Shown one piece after another: positions 1 through 11,172 of a stretch of DNA of 64,000 bases. Source of the stretch: Elmis aenea (Eukaryota > Arthropoda > Insecta > Coleoptera > Elmidae); assembly GCA_947652605.1 (NCBI GenBank), contig OX393578.1, positions 3,410,001 through 3,474,000 on the forward strand, read 5' to 3'. Positions within the stretch are counted from its first letter, which is position 1, and each line of letters begins with the position of its first letter. Below the pieces are notes generated by a model. The model worked only from the letters and a program-made list of their open reading frames with translations. It had not been told where the DNA came from and did not search any database. A program made the translations under genes and the position numbers.

Positions 1-1200
1 AAACAACACTTCACATAAATTGCTTTTATAACAAATTCCGCAATTTGTTTCTAGTGCATACGTTCCGACACTTGCAATTCAAATTTTTCTCTGCGGATGT
101 TTAGGCAGGTTCACGACGCTGACTTTGAAAATAATTTGCATAAGCCGTCTGGGATTGTTCGATAATCTAAATAACAAAACAAAAAGCTGTTGGTTCTCCT
201 ATTCGTGGGGTAAAAATTTGATTGTGTTAATTGGAAGCTTGATTTTAATCAAAGGGGCTGTTAAGAGTCGTTACTTTTAGGAGTAAATAACATGAAAATC
301 GTTAAAAAGTTTGAGCTTTTGTCCAGATGTTCTCCGTGGGATGTTGGTCGCGACTAACCACGATCGAATTCAGACCGTTATTAGTTTTACTGATATATCA
401 AATTGGGCTCGAGAACTTGGAAAGAACTGCCGCAGCTTTCATCATTTTAAAGGTGGTTCAATTATAGAAGTGTGGATTCCTTCATTTTCTCCTGTTCTTG
501 CGCGTATTGCGAAAGTAAAAGGATCGTTTTCTAAGGCATTAATTCTCTCTGCCAAAGTCAGAAGCAATTGCTTTTTTTTACTGATTTTTTTCTGCGATTT
601 TCAATTATTTCTTTAACGCACAGCACATTTTAGCATGAATTCGGTTATAATTAAAATAAACCAATGTACTGGTCACAGAAATCAATACAGTCCTTGACCA
701 TGTTTTTTCTAAATAAGTGAACAAAAAAATTATTGGATATCTAGAGCAACCAATAAAATCTCTTTTATTGTTAGAGATAGGGCAAGTGCTAAGAGTTTGA
801 AAAAGCGTTTATTTTAAATAAAATTATTACTTATAAAAAAAGTTTCAAATTTATTCCGAATTTTGATTTAAGGTATAGCCAAATTGCCAATTTCTCGCTT
901 TATTTCTTGACTAAACGAAATAGAATAATTGCATGCTAGTCATCGCTACGTGAAAGGAGTAATTTACATAAGGATTGGGTTAATTGGAGTGAAGGGATGG
1001 TGTTCTGTGGGAACTACAATAATAGGAGAGTAACTTTAACCTGATAACTACTGATCCCACACATCTCTTCTGAATATATTCGCCTAAATAAATAGTGTTT
1101 GAAATGAGCTTAGTTTAATTAAGGCTTTAATGCCTGAAAAAAATTGTGCAAATAAATATGAAGGAAAATTGTAAAAAACAAAGTTATCGTTTTCAAAAAA
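1..1200. other. AT-rich unique DNA, no gene seen
   Basis: No protein similarity, RNA gene or clear repeat is visible. The only open frame of note (311-616, 101 codons) runs through T-rich sequence, has no recognisable motif and looks like chance. Confidence 0.6.
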
Positions 1201-1204
1201 ACAA

Positions 1205-1400
1205 AGTGAAAATGTAATTTTTGGAGTGTAAAAAACTGTTTTAGGCCGTTTTAAAAAAAACTTGGAATAACAATGCATTGTTAAAAGTGCCTTTTTTACA
1301 AAATATTAAGACCATTGCAAAATTTTCGAGTTTTTGACAACAAAAAATGAATTTCAAAACTTTTAGAGCTGTAAAAAAAGCAACCTGAGATACGAGAATG
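1205..1400 (-). repeat. Dispersed monomer of the ~165-bp satellite family
   Basis: On the minus strand this stretch has the same order of blocks as the tandem array at 22260-22960: an A/T block with GCAATGGTC-like sequence, then a TTAAAGRCAC-like block, then GCATTTTTACC-like sequence. It is one to one and a half monomers and diverged. The same unit recurs at 7485-7790 and 59438-59560, so the family is both tandem and dispersed. Confidence 0.55.
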
Positions 1401-1499
1401 CAGGAATCTTTCAGAAAAACTATTGAAGTCTCGAATCTTGAACGCCAATAGCGCTGTTTCATGTAAACCTAATTTAATACCTTCAACAGACACCCTGTA

Positions 1500-2585
1500 T
1501 AAACGTTTTTCTTTTTTAAATTCCGGATTACAGTATCTTTGCGCAGCACGAGTCTGTCTCTATTCTAATATTTCGAACCTTCATTAAACTATTTCCGAAA
1601 TTCATTGTGTGTCCATTAACAGAGCAAATTCGCAAATGCAAACAAATTTATTCCGATACAATATCCATGTCCCCATTGAACTTTCTATATATGTGTCAAT
1701 ATTAACAACGATAATTTATAAACGAAATAATTATTTAACCCCAGCGAACGGCGCTAAAACTGTATGCCCCGATATCGACACGAATCAATCGCAATTGCAT
1801 CAGTTTTGTGTAATTAATTTAAGTACTAATGGCTGCTAATTACCGATAAGGACAGACGCATTCAAAACATGTGTGAAACAATTCGTTAAAATATTTGTCA
1901 CTCGAAATTAGTTATAAATTTATTGCAGTGAGTAATTGTATTTAAATTAAATTTATTACTTTTAATTAACTTTCGCAAAGTTGAATAAAACTGTAAAGCC
2001 AGACACCAGCGATTAGGTCAAAGAATAAATTATTCAGCACGGGAAATTTCCAAGAATATTTCAACGCGGGAAAGAGCTACTTCTTTAAGGAGTTGATTAA
2101 GAGGATGGATACGCGTCTCTGTAAATTACATCAACGTTGTAAAGCTGTGTTTGGACGGATGTAACATTCCTACGTGTATTACAGTACGCCTTTAAGCTAA
2201 CGGGACGATCATGCTGTTTTGTTTCAACGATATTGTACGAGATTTGTTCTGGTGTCTGATATTACGTGCTCGGGGCCCGACTGTAGCGACGTTCTGCACT
2301 TTAGAAGCGAAGATTTGGTTAAATACCATGTTGTCATTAAGCGACGCCGGCAGCTAATTAGTATAAAATGCGCTCAATTATTGTAAACTCAATCTGGAAA
2401 CTCTTTAATTGTGTCAAGGAGAATAAACAAGATTTATGTTGGGGGACAATTAAATTTAACTGCTATTAAATAATTTGTCTTATACATTTCAGATTTATGC
2501 TTTGGAGCTTGCCACAAAAACAATACAAAATTAACTTCATAATTAAAGAATTATTAAACAGAATATTTAGAAAACGTCTACATTT
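1500..2585. other. Non-repetitive AT-rich stretch, no gene; TAATTA-type words
   Basis: I see no coding sequence and no transposon motif. The stretch is less homopolymeric than its surroundings and has several TTAATTAA/CTAATTA words around 1800-2000 and 2350-2460. Such words bind homeodomain proteins in many insects, but they are also frequent by chance in AT-rich DNA. Confidence 0.4.
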
Positions 2586-3030
2586 TTAACACGTTTACCG
2601 CCGTGGTGGTCATACATGACCGGCGCAACCGACTTCAATAAAAATGCGTAAAATACGCAAATAATAGCGTTTATGATTTTATAAATGTAATTAACATGAA
2701 ACTAACGGTTAAAAACAATAGGTGCAGACACGAACATGTCAAAATTTTTATTTTAAGTATTACAAAAATTAAATAGAAATAAAGCGATGTAATTTGTTAA
2801 AACACGGTAGACAAAAGTGTGGCTTGCCATCACAATCGGCACAAAATGTTGTCACTTTTTTGGTTCTATTTTTTGCTACCGTTCTACCATGTATTATGAA
2901 ATTATGTTTGTAACAATTTTTGCAATATTTTCTGACTTTACACGCTTCTCCCTCCTTCGTGACGTAGTCTTGGCCTTAAAACTACGGAGGAAACGGGCGA
3001 GGAGGTTCACTTTGACACTGAGTCAGATGC
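2586..3030 (-). mobile_element. piggyBac-like element, 3' end fragment
   Basis: A TTAA tetranucleotide at 2586-2589, the piggyBac-type target site, is followed by ACACGTTTACCGCC and an imperfect GGTCAT/ATGACC hairpin at 2608-2621; both features are common at piggyBac-type ends. About 150 bases inside, the minus strand encodes a piggyBac C-terminal cysteine-rich domain, which fixes this as the 3' end. I could not find the matching 5' TTAA end, and the frame breaks upstream of 2975, so this is a truncated relic. Confidence 0.7.
2769..2969 (-). pseudogene. piggyBac-like transposase, C-terminal cysteine-rich domain only
   Basis: Sixty-six codons and a TAA stop are open on the minus strand. The translation carries the cysteine/histidine pattern of the piggyBac C-terminal domain: C-x5-C-x2-CY, then GRTVAKN, then KKVTTFCADC, then KPHFCLPCF and a final H. 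In this family the domain binds the terminal repeats, while catalysis needs an upstream aspartate triad that is absent here. A TAA at about 2978 and loss of similarity upstream show the rest is deleted or scrambled. No host function is implied. The domain is short but the spacing of cysteines is distinctive, so I am fairly sure of the family. Confidence 0.75.
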
Positions 3031-3217
3031 GTAATTAATTTTTTTCTAAATTCAACAATTGTAATAGATTTATTACGTGTTACTCCTAGTTTTTATACAG
3101 TGTTAAGTAAAAGCTCAACTGCAAGTTTTCCATACCATTTTAGTTTTTCTCAGTGGGTTGCAATATGCAGACATTTGATCAGATAAATCGACGGCAGCTT
3201 TGCCTGCGTTTGTAATC

Positions 3218-3530
3218 TACAGGGTGGTCCACTTTTTTTGTAGGACTTTTAACAGTCGATACAAAAACTTATTTTAAAACGAATACTCCATATTAACTTG
3301 GGTTCACAAACGCCTTCTTTTTAAAGATACAGGGTGTTGAAATTTTCGAAAAAATAACGATAATGTTTAACCGTTTCTCAACCAGTAGATATATTTAAAC
3401 CAAATTTGGTATACAGCACCACCTTACATGTTACCACATTCGGTGGGAATATCAAGCCCCACAAGCAACCAGTGACGGAGTTGTGGGGGTTCAGTTTCAA
3501 TAAATTTTATAAAAAACTAGTACGGCCCTG
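3218..3530. repeat. Termini of TACAGGGTG-type elements (fragments)
   Basis: Two TACAGGGTG termini occur at 3218 and 3328 in the same orientation. The first runs into GGTCCACTTTTTTTG, like another terminus at 34787. This is the end motif of the foldback families at 32107 and 41206. No partner end is visible nearby, so these are solo ends. Confidence 0.5.
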
Positions 3531-4288
3531 TTCAAAATCAAACTTGAAATAGTTTTTCGGTGTAACATTTTATTTTAAACAAAAAGTGTATTCCGATTTT
3601 TCTTTGTATCTACCACCGTTTGGCGCGAAATTTGATTTATTTTTAAAAATGTGGCGTATACTCTGCAAATTTTAAGAACTAAACGGAATTTCACTCTTAT
3701 TGAAATTGCTCTGCTAATACTAATCGTTCTTTAAATATGCCCTGGACAAAGTGCAAATATATCAATGAACCTTTAATTATCTAATAAAATAAGAACCAAG
3801 GTTTGTTATGTTTTCTAAGTTTTGTACATACAAAATCTTTACATTTAATTGATTAGTTTTTCAATATTCCACCACATATAACTGTTTTCTTGACCATACT
3901 TGATATGACGTTGCTTCTCTCTGATTTGGTTATAAAAATTTTGCATCAAACAAATTTCTGTATCGTTAGGTATTATCAGTAACTCGATGCAGCTATATTA
4001 ATTTTATGGATTTAAAGCTATTATGGTCGGTTTGACAATTACGAAGCTCGTAAAACTTGACGCAAAAACAATGGCTCGCGTCGTAAATGCAGTTTCAATG
4101 TCGTAAAGTCAATGCAGGATAATTATTGGAAGCCCCAGGGATAATAAATCGGAAAGCACCGATTCAGTAAAGTTTGCGTTACGACAATTCTTGCATTTAT
4201 ACAAAGTCCCTAGCGATAGAAAGTTTTTTTTTAAGTCGTAGTTGTTTTAAATCATGATTATTAGTATTACTTTCAAAATTGTATGATT
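3531..4288. other. AT-rich DNA, no gene seen
   Basis: Nothing coding and no clear repeat border is visible. It is ordinary spacer between two element remnants. Confidence 0.5.
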
Positions 4289-4971
4289 TAGGGGAGAGTT
4301 GTCTTAATTGGACCATCGCCTAGGTTGGACCACTAGCGTAACTTGACCTGTACAAGGCATTTGCGCCATAAAATAGGCAATTTTGGTTGTATGGACACAA
4401 ACTTGACTGATGCAATCATTTTTATGAGAAATCTCCTCGTGGCTGCAGCTTGTGAAGAGGTGTTTGCCTTTAGAAATCATCAATTAAATATTTTAATAGG
4501 CTGTTTTAAAGTATCAAAATATGTTATTCTATTTGAAGAAAGAAAACTTGTCGGGCTACAATTTACTACGATAGTTATATTAATCCAGTTCAAACGTAAG
4601 GTTAGGTCAGTGGTCGGTAAACTCATTAGTCAACAGAGCCAAATATCAACAGTGCGATTGAATTTTTTTTTTGAGAGCCAAAATTTTTGTTTGTTTGCAT
4701 GAATATGTAGACTCGAATAAGGAAAGAACAGCAAACTAGTTTTTTCAGCTGATTGTATGGGTCAGGAATACTATTCCAAGTGTTAAAAATCAACATATCT
4801 TCGTTCTCCAGGTCTTTCAAAGCAGTCAAACCAGTCATCGCGAAGTTTCGATCGCACTGTACGTGCGCGCCCGCACGTGGTATTTTGTGGAAGAACCACA
4901 CTAAAAATACTTCTATATCCCTATATATTAAAAAAAAAATTTGCTGGTCTATATTTGGCAACTCTTCCCTA
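4289..4971. mobile_element. Non-autonomous DNA transposon, TIR GGGGAGAGTTG, TA target site
   Basis: GGGGAGAGTTGTC at 4291 is matched by the inverted GGCAACTCTTCCC ending at 4969, and both ends are flanked by TA (4289-4290 and 4970-4971). A TA duplication with TIRs beginning GGG fits a Tc1/mariner-type MITE. The 119-codon frame inside (4343-4702) has no transposase motif and is probably chance. The TIRs resemble those of the element at 12450-13329 in their first bases, which suggests related families. Confidence 0.6.
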
Positions 4972-6116
4972 TAATTAAAAGTATGTGAAGTTTTTCAAAA
5001 TTGACTTTTGATCATATTTTTTGCATTAACAGAGATATTGCATGAAAACTGTTTTAAAACAATAAATATAGGGTAGAAAATTAACAAAAATTACTGGATA
5101 CAAAGTTGTTGATTAATTTAGTTGTAGATTGTAATACTTTGCGATTCAAAAAAACATCTCTACTTATATCAAGGAGTACCCTGTATTTCAATAGCTAAAA
5201 GTTAATTAAAAATATTGAACATGTAAAGCAATTTCAAAAGCCTTAACTAAATTTTAATTTTAAAATGGCCAGGACTTTAATTTTGGTCTAAATGTAAGCT
5301 AACTAATGTTGCAAGCAAATTGTTTCTCTTAGACATTAGCGTAAAATATGGTACAATATTTTTTTGTTCGAACCTTATAGGCAATTTTCACATAAGATCA
5401 ATATAATAAGAAATATATCAGAAACCAATAGCCTGTAGAAGGCAACGGGAGCTGTAATAAACGATGCCACACCAATACACCAGGGGAATAATACGTTAGA
5501 CTCCCACGAAAGAAACATACGCAGCGAAATTACTAAATTGAGAAAAATTTTGTCGGCAGCTACAAATCGTGAAACCGCCATAGTTAATATTAAGCATCTA
5601 CTAAAACAAAACAGGAACAGATAAAAAACAAAATGAAGTGCATTCTGCGGACGTACCGAAATGAATAGCGGGCGATAATGATTACTATAACGGGAAGGTT
5701 TAGGGACCGCACGGAACCACAGGGTATCGCATAAAAACAAAACGCATTTAACGGTTGGTGTCGTTTCTGTGTCGACCTAGTTGTGGTAATTTTGTCTTAC
5801 ACGATACGTTGAACCCTTAATAAAATCTCTCAGAGTAAGGCACAACAAAATATGTTATGTACAAACTTTATTTAACACGGCTTTTTAGCACGGTTTTGAA
5901 AAGATGTTACAGAAGTTGGGAGATTTACTAGGCAGGGAGTAGAAGCATTTTAAGAGCTTAAGTTGTTAGTTTTGTGAAGCTTGAAGGATAAAGTTTGTAA
6001 TTAAAAATGAAGTTGTACAACTACTAACACATAAACTATAAATATTTCATTTTTAAGGAAACCGGCGCCTCCGCCAAAAATTTATAAATTTCATAACTTT
6101 GAATAGCTGTAAAACA
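4972..6116. other. Spacer with one uninterpreted coding-like stretch
   Basis: Most of this is AT-rich spacer, with a solo ACCCTGTA terminus near 5180. The plus strand at 5449-5617 is open for 55 codons with a mixed-polarity composition (it includes HERNIRSEITKLRKIL), and the minus strand carries a 121-codon hydrophobic frame at 5375-5740. I cannot assign either. They overlap, so at most one is likely to be a real remnant. Confidence 0.35.
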
Positions 6117-6770
6117 TATTTTCAATCGGTTTGTAAACGAAAAATAAGCTTTATGTATAGACTAAGTGTTGTTTAACATTTAAACTAACAATTAGGCCCG
6201 TAGTAAAGTTTTGGAAATTTTTGACCAAAAATAATCAAAGGTAAATGCGATTAGTTTACCAAAAGTCATTACTGAACTCTTGATTGTACATTTATTATAA
6301 AATTATAAATAAATAATATCTTTTAATACTTTGCATTCCTGATCTAAATAATTTTAAAAACCGGTTAATTTAACCGGTTTACACTAAACCGGTTTTTTAC
6401 GAATAAAACCGGTTTTTTAACAAAAACCGTTATAAAAATAAAGTTCTCGATTTCGGTTAACCGTTAACCAAAATTTTTTTCGGTTTCGAGCCCTGCTTAA
6501 AAATAGTTTTAATCGGTTTTCAAACCAAATAATAGTTGGTATGCATAGAGTACATGTTGTTTAATATTTCTACAAACAATTAGGCCCGTAGTAAACTTTT
6601 TGAATTTTCTACCAAAAATAATCTAAGGTTTATAATTTTGACAAATTTTTAAAAGCTTTGACGAGCCTTAAAAAATATTTTTAATCGGTTTTCAAACCAA
6701 ATAATAGTTGGTATGCATAGAGTAAGTGTTGTTTAATATTTATACAAACAATTAGGCCCGTAGTAAAACA
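6117..6770. repeat. Tandem repeat, three units, interrupted by a hAT fragment
   Basis: Three related units lie at about 6117-6240, 6503-6640 and 6674-6768. Each runs from AATCGGTTTTCAAAC-like sequence through GTTGTTTAATATT to AATTAGGCCCGTAGTAAA. The last two start about 171 bases apart. The first and second are separated by the hAT-derived fragment at 6241-6495, so the array predates that insertion. Weakly similar units occur at 36910-37260. Confidence 0.7.
6241..6495 (-). mobile_element. Truncated non-autonomous hAT element (AACCGGTT-rich)
   Basis: Read on the minus strand from 6495, this starts CAGGGCTCGAAACCG and aligns closely for about 250 bases with the complete copy at 61165-61623, including the run of AACCGGTT motifs and the ATTTAGATCAGGAATGC block. 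Similarity stops near 6241 and the second terminal repeat is missing. No 8-bp duplication can be shown because one end is lost. Confidence 0.75.
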
Positions 6771-7480
6771 ATTTAAACTTTGAATATTTTTTAACTTAGT
6801 TCTGATTTTGCCTTGCTTAATTTTACCACCTGCGGTGCAATTTGCTGTTATTGTTTGCGTTCTTTGACTCTAAAAGTTATTTAATTAAACTAATTAACGC
6901 TGCAATAAGGCTAATGCACACATGAATATTGCAACAAGCTGCTAAAGGACTTTAAATCCATATTGCATAAATCTCTTGCCTTATAAACCCCCAGCATTTT
7001 CACGCAACGTGCAGCTAAAGTCTGGATCATGGAAACAAATTCAATAAAGCCAGTCGCAGTGGTTTTATTTCGAATGAACTGATTACCCTAATATAAAAGC
7101 TCTTTACTGGTTTAAGTATAATTGCAATTGTCGTGTATTTCGTTCAGTCATGGTGAAATTTATTGAATTTCGGAACTGTCTCAAATAATCTACTGTTTAA
7201 GTTCGTTACAGTAGAATAGATCAATTATAAAGGGATACTTTTACTTGTCCTTCAGGGATGAACAAGAAATTAACGTCATTTTTCATTAATGTTACACAGT
7301 AAAGAATGTAAATGAGCCTTCTTTTAAAGCATTTGTTAATGACATGAAAATAAAATTTGATGTAGAGAAGACTTCGTACCTACAGCTTAAGATATTTTAT
7401 ATTACAGTTCATCTTGGTTCCATATTGTACACAAATTTTTATTGGATATTGTAGTTTATACACTCGGAACTAATTTCAAA
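6771..7480. other. Unique AT-rich DNA, no gene; mixed-complexity stretch
   Basis: No coding or transposon signal is visible. The part from 6830 to 7030 has higher complexity, with several TAATTAA words and a GCAATA/CAATAAGG alternation. It could be regulatory DNA, but only conservation could show this. Confidence 0.35.
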
Positions 7481-7484
7481 CTTT

Positions 7485-7790
7485 TGAGGAGCTGTAAAAA
7501 ATAGTTTTAAGGAAACCTTGGGTAAAAATGCATTGTTTACAGTCTCTTTAACATTTTTACTAAACATAAAGGTCATTGCAGAATTTGCGAATTTTTGAAA
7601 GTTAAGAAGTCGATGGCTTATACCTTACGACCTTATTAAATTTTTATAAAAAAACTTAACGCCAATAAATATTGGTTTTGCAAAGGATTTTATACTTTCT
7701 AAAAATGTTTAACAGACTCTTAGGAATGCAGTTTGTTTAGAAAAAGCCTAAAACAATTTTTAGAGCTCTTCAAAATTTTGAAAAAAGCGT
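7485..7790 (-). repeat. Dispersed copies of the ~165-bp satellite family
   Basis: On the minus strand the blocks match the 22260-22960 array, with TGCAATGACC-like, GTTAAAGAGAC-like and GCATTTTTACCC-like sequence followed by a T-rich block ending in CAGCTCCTC. Roughly two diverged units are present, in the same orientation as the copy near 1205-1400. Confidence 0.55.
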
Positions 7791-10178
7791 AGAAGAATAG
7801 AGTTACGATCTTTATACGCAACTGTATCTATTTATAAATTATTCTATGACTATGGGGCCAATCTTATCCGTATGCAATAAATGTAATCAAAAATGGAACA
7901 CAATAAGCGTTAAAGAAAAACAGTCAAATATAATAGTTCTTTCTGTTATGGCTACATATATGTAACAAGGTCTAAGATAAATTAGCAAATCTAAATTGCT
8001 TTTTCTTTTTGTCTGCTGTGTTTAATATTTATGATTTTATGGCAGATATTTTCGGTGGAATATGCCACGAGCAATGTCGTCTGGCATGTATAAGCTCGGC
8101 TTATCTAAAAATCCTGATTTTAACGTCATAAATCGTACCCACTGCTTTCTTTTAACATAATTCTGGGGCCTCATATATTCCAAGGACTTTTTTTTTATTT
8201 CGCAAAAGATGTGCGCAAATATGTTTCACGTTAATCAAACGTCAGAGATGTATATAAGCTGCCACAAAATGGAAGTTTCATCTTTTATTAAATATTCACT
8301 ACCTTAAACGACATGGGATTTAGTAAAACAAATATGTCGCTCGTATGCTGAGGAAATAATGTATTATCTTTGTTTGTTAATGTAGGTACGCTTCTTAAAA
8401 TACATGATGTATTAAAAAACAACTTTTATCTATATATATCTTGCAAAACTATTCAATTTTAAGGCTAAAAATACTAGAATATTTTATTTGCAAGATAAAT
8501 TTGAGCATTTATGTCACCAAAGTTAATTAAATTTCTAATTTGGGTTCGCAAAATGTTCGTTTAGAATATATCTGTCTGTTGTTGTTTCCAGAAAACACGG
8601 CCCTGATTAATGGCCGACTTTCATTGAAAAGTGACCTGAACTGCTATAAAGGATTTGAAAGAATGGCACATTTTCTTCTTACAAAAAGGTTTTTTTTTGT
8701 TTCCACTACATTACTTGTAGTGGTGTTAAAAATTGCTTGTCTAGACAGCATCGTTTATCATTCACTGTGTTATTATGGCATTTATCTAATAAAATTGTAC
8801 ATGTATTTAATAAAAAATCATTTTTTACCACTGAAGCGGACAATAGTGTTTTGAAACTAATTATTTCCTATCTTTTTATTTAACTAGAATAAGGAAAAAT
8901 ACGAAGGCTTAGCTGAAATAAATTCCGCACCTTTATACTATTAAGTAAAAAACGCAATATTTAAGTTACATGGATGAAATAAATGTGTTAAAAGAAATTT
9001 ATTACAGTTCTGTTTTAACGCAGTCTCATTTCTCATTGGCAGAAACAAAACATTTTTCTTTAAGCCCTCATATACATGCATCGAAACATTGTGTCAATTT
9101 TATTACATATAAAACAGCAGTTTCACGATTCCCACAAAAATCAAATGAAATAAAGAAGAAGGATAAAAAAAAGACGGACAGAATAACATTCTTAAATGAT
9201 TATTAATGTAGATATGGTTTATTGTGGTAACTGCTAATTTTATAAATTAATGAATTAGGTGAAGTCGATGCGCTAAAAAAGATTCTTTTGTGGTTTATGA
9301 TGTATATTATTATTTATAAATAATAAAAGCTTGCAAAAATCAATTAACGGAAATAGAATTTACTGCCTGTATCGATTTCCAGTGTTAACATGATTGGAAA
9401 TCTATTCATCATTGTGTTACTAACATACAACGAAACAATAATGCAAAATTCATCGTTCCGAATCGAAACATCAGTGACTATAAAACTCGTGCTTCTTTAG
9501 CAGTGTTGACATTGAAAGGAAAAAGCAATTTTGAAAAGTGATAAATTATCCTTTAATGATAGGAATGTTGCGTCCTGGATCCTTGCGAATTCGAGTTTAT
9601 TTCTGGAACCAGTTTTAAACAAGTTTTATGTTTAGTAACAGACGTTGCAAGATACCTTTTATGTACGTACAGGTTCTCTGAGTTTATGCCTCAACAAATT
9701 TGAAAGCAGTAATAGAGATTTTATTTCCTAATTACTTGTGCTTTTCGAAAGGTATTATTGTTGCTGCCTTGCCATGCATTAAGTTCTGGGACTTAAAATT
9801 TTGTTTTAAATTAATTTGTTTTGAATACAAGAGCTGGAGATGAATTTTAAGCAACTCTTGCAGTAGATTAATTGAATAATTTACAGCAAAAAAAAATACG
9901 ACAGGAAAAGTACATTATAATGTAACAGTTATTTAAATACACAATTTTTTTCTTTTAATGAAGCTTTTTTTATAAGGAGCAGACTTTAAAGTATCATATT
10001 TCGTTTGTTTGCAGGCCAATTAATTAAATTAAACAAGCTAAAAGGAAAATGCTGTTGCTGAAAATCAAGTTACTGTAGTATAGATATATAAAACATATAA
10101 ACTTACTTTACACAGTAAACTTGCACTATTAAAACAAGTTAAAAATATTGTAGTTTTTTAATACTGTTATTATTACTG
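7791..10178. other. Gene-free AT-rich DNA
   Basis: I examined the longest open frames here (8540-8854 and 8970-9206). They are low-complexity or hydrophobic, have no motif and are probably chance. No repeat border was recognised. Confidence 0.5.
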
Positions 10179-10949
10179 TTGCATTTAAAAAGCAGATCAA
10201 AAACAAGACAGCAGGATGGAAAATGGGCTCGAGATAGTGAACAAAAAGCCAAAACATTCGCAGATCATTTAGAAAAAACATTCCAACCACATGGAGAAAA
10301 CGAGGAAGCTCCTGATTGGGAAGAAATCCTACAAGAAAACTATGAAATCGGAATTACAATACCTAATGAAGTGATTACTGAAATTAAAGAAAATATTAAC
10401 CCAAAAAAGCCCCTGGGCTTAAATTAATTACTGATGAAGGGCTAAGACATCTCCCAATGAATACCAAATTCTTCAGTCCTACATCTCAGAGACACTTTAG
10501 AAAAAAGCAAGAAGAATCTTATCAGAACTTAAAAAAATTAAAGCAGGAGTTCCACAAGGAAGCGTACTAGGGCCGGCCCTATACCTATTGTATACTCTGT
10601 CCATACATAATAAACTTTTGCTCTACACGCAAATTTTAAAGCCTTTATGGACCTATGGGATACAGCTATGGGATGCACCAAACAGAGTAATATTCAGATC
10701 ATCCAGAGACTCCAGAACAAAACACTAAGGAATATCGCTGATGCACCTTGGTATTGCAGAAATAGTGACATACATCGGGATCTCAACATGGACACTGTAA
10801 CCAACACCATTAAGAAGTTTGCCAAGAGCCACGAAGAAAGGCTCCATCAACATGAAAACGTCGAGGCGATTCAGCTCCTGGACACTACAGGATTAGTAAG
10901 AAGACTTAAAAGGGTAAAACCTTTTGAGTTAGTTCAAGCAAAAGTTTAA
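10179..10949 (+). pseudogene. Jockey-type LINE reverse transcriptase, internally deleted
   Basis: Three blocks in order belong to a Jockey-clade ORF2. The first (10179-10427) is the region between endonuclease and RT, with KTFADHLEKTFQPH. The second (about 10450-10700) contains the RT motif AGVPQGSVLGPALYLLYT and then jumps straight to NKLLLYTQILKPLWTYGIQLW, so the YADD catalytic block is deleted. The third (10647-10949) is the C-terminus, with IIQRLQNKTLRNIADAPWY. Frameshifts separate the blocks. The encoded enzyme would have copied LINE RNA into the chromosome, but this copy cannot be active. The 3' untranslated part probably continues to about 11115 and contains a perfect GGTCTTAAAGACC palindrome at 11083-11095. 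Confidence 0.9.
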
Positions 10950-11172
10950 AAGCAGAGACTGTGCGGTAGTGTGCACGTTAATAATTAGTGTACTTATATA
11001 TTAGCAAACTAAGAACTACTATTGGGTAAACCTTAGACTAAGTTTGAACATTATTAATTTGGGCTAGAATTAAACTGCTTATTGGTCTTAAAGACCAGAT
11101 TGCATTGTTATAAACCCTATTATTTAAAAACATATCAAATTTTGTCCTCTAGTGGTCCAACGGTGGTCCCAT
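10950..11172 (+). other. Probable 3' untranslated region of the Jockey LINE
   Basis: This stretch follows the LINE stop codon directly and contains the GGTCTTAAAGACC hairpin. No poly-A tail is preserved. The SINE inserted just downstream. Confidence 0.4.

Noticed and set aside
4343..4702. 119-codon frame in the TIR element
   Set aside because: I could find no transposase signature and the composition is not distinctive; it is probably chance inside a MITE.
5375..5740. 121-codon hydrophobic minus-strand frame
   Set aside because: It looks membrane-like mostly because of T-rich codons, overlaps a more plausible plus-strand stretch and has no family match that I recognise.
8540..8854. 104-codon plus-strand frame
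   Set aside because: No motif, AT-driven composition and no neighbouring signals of an exon.
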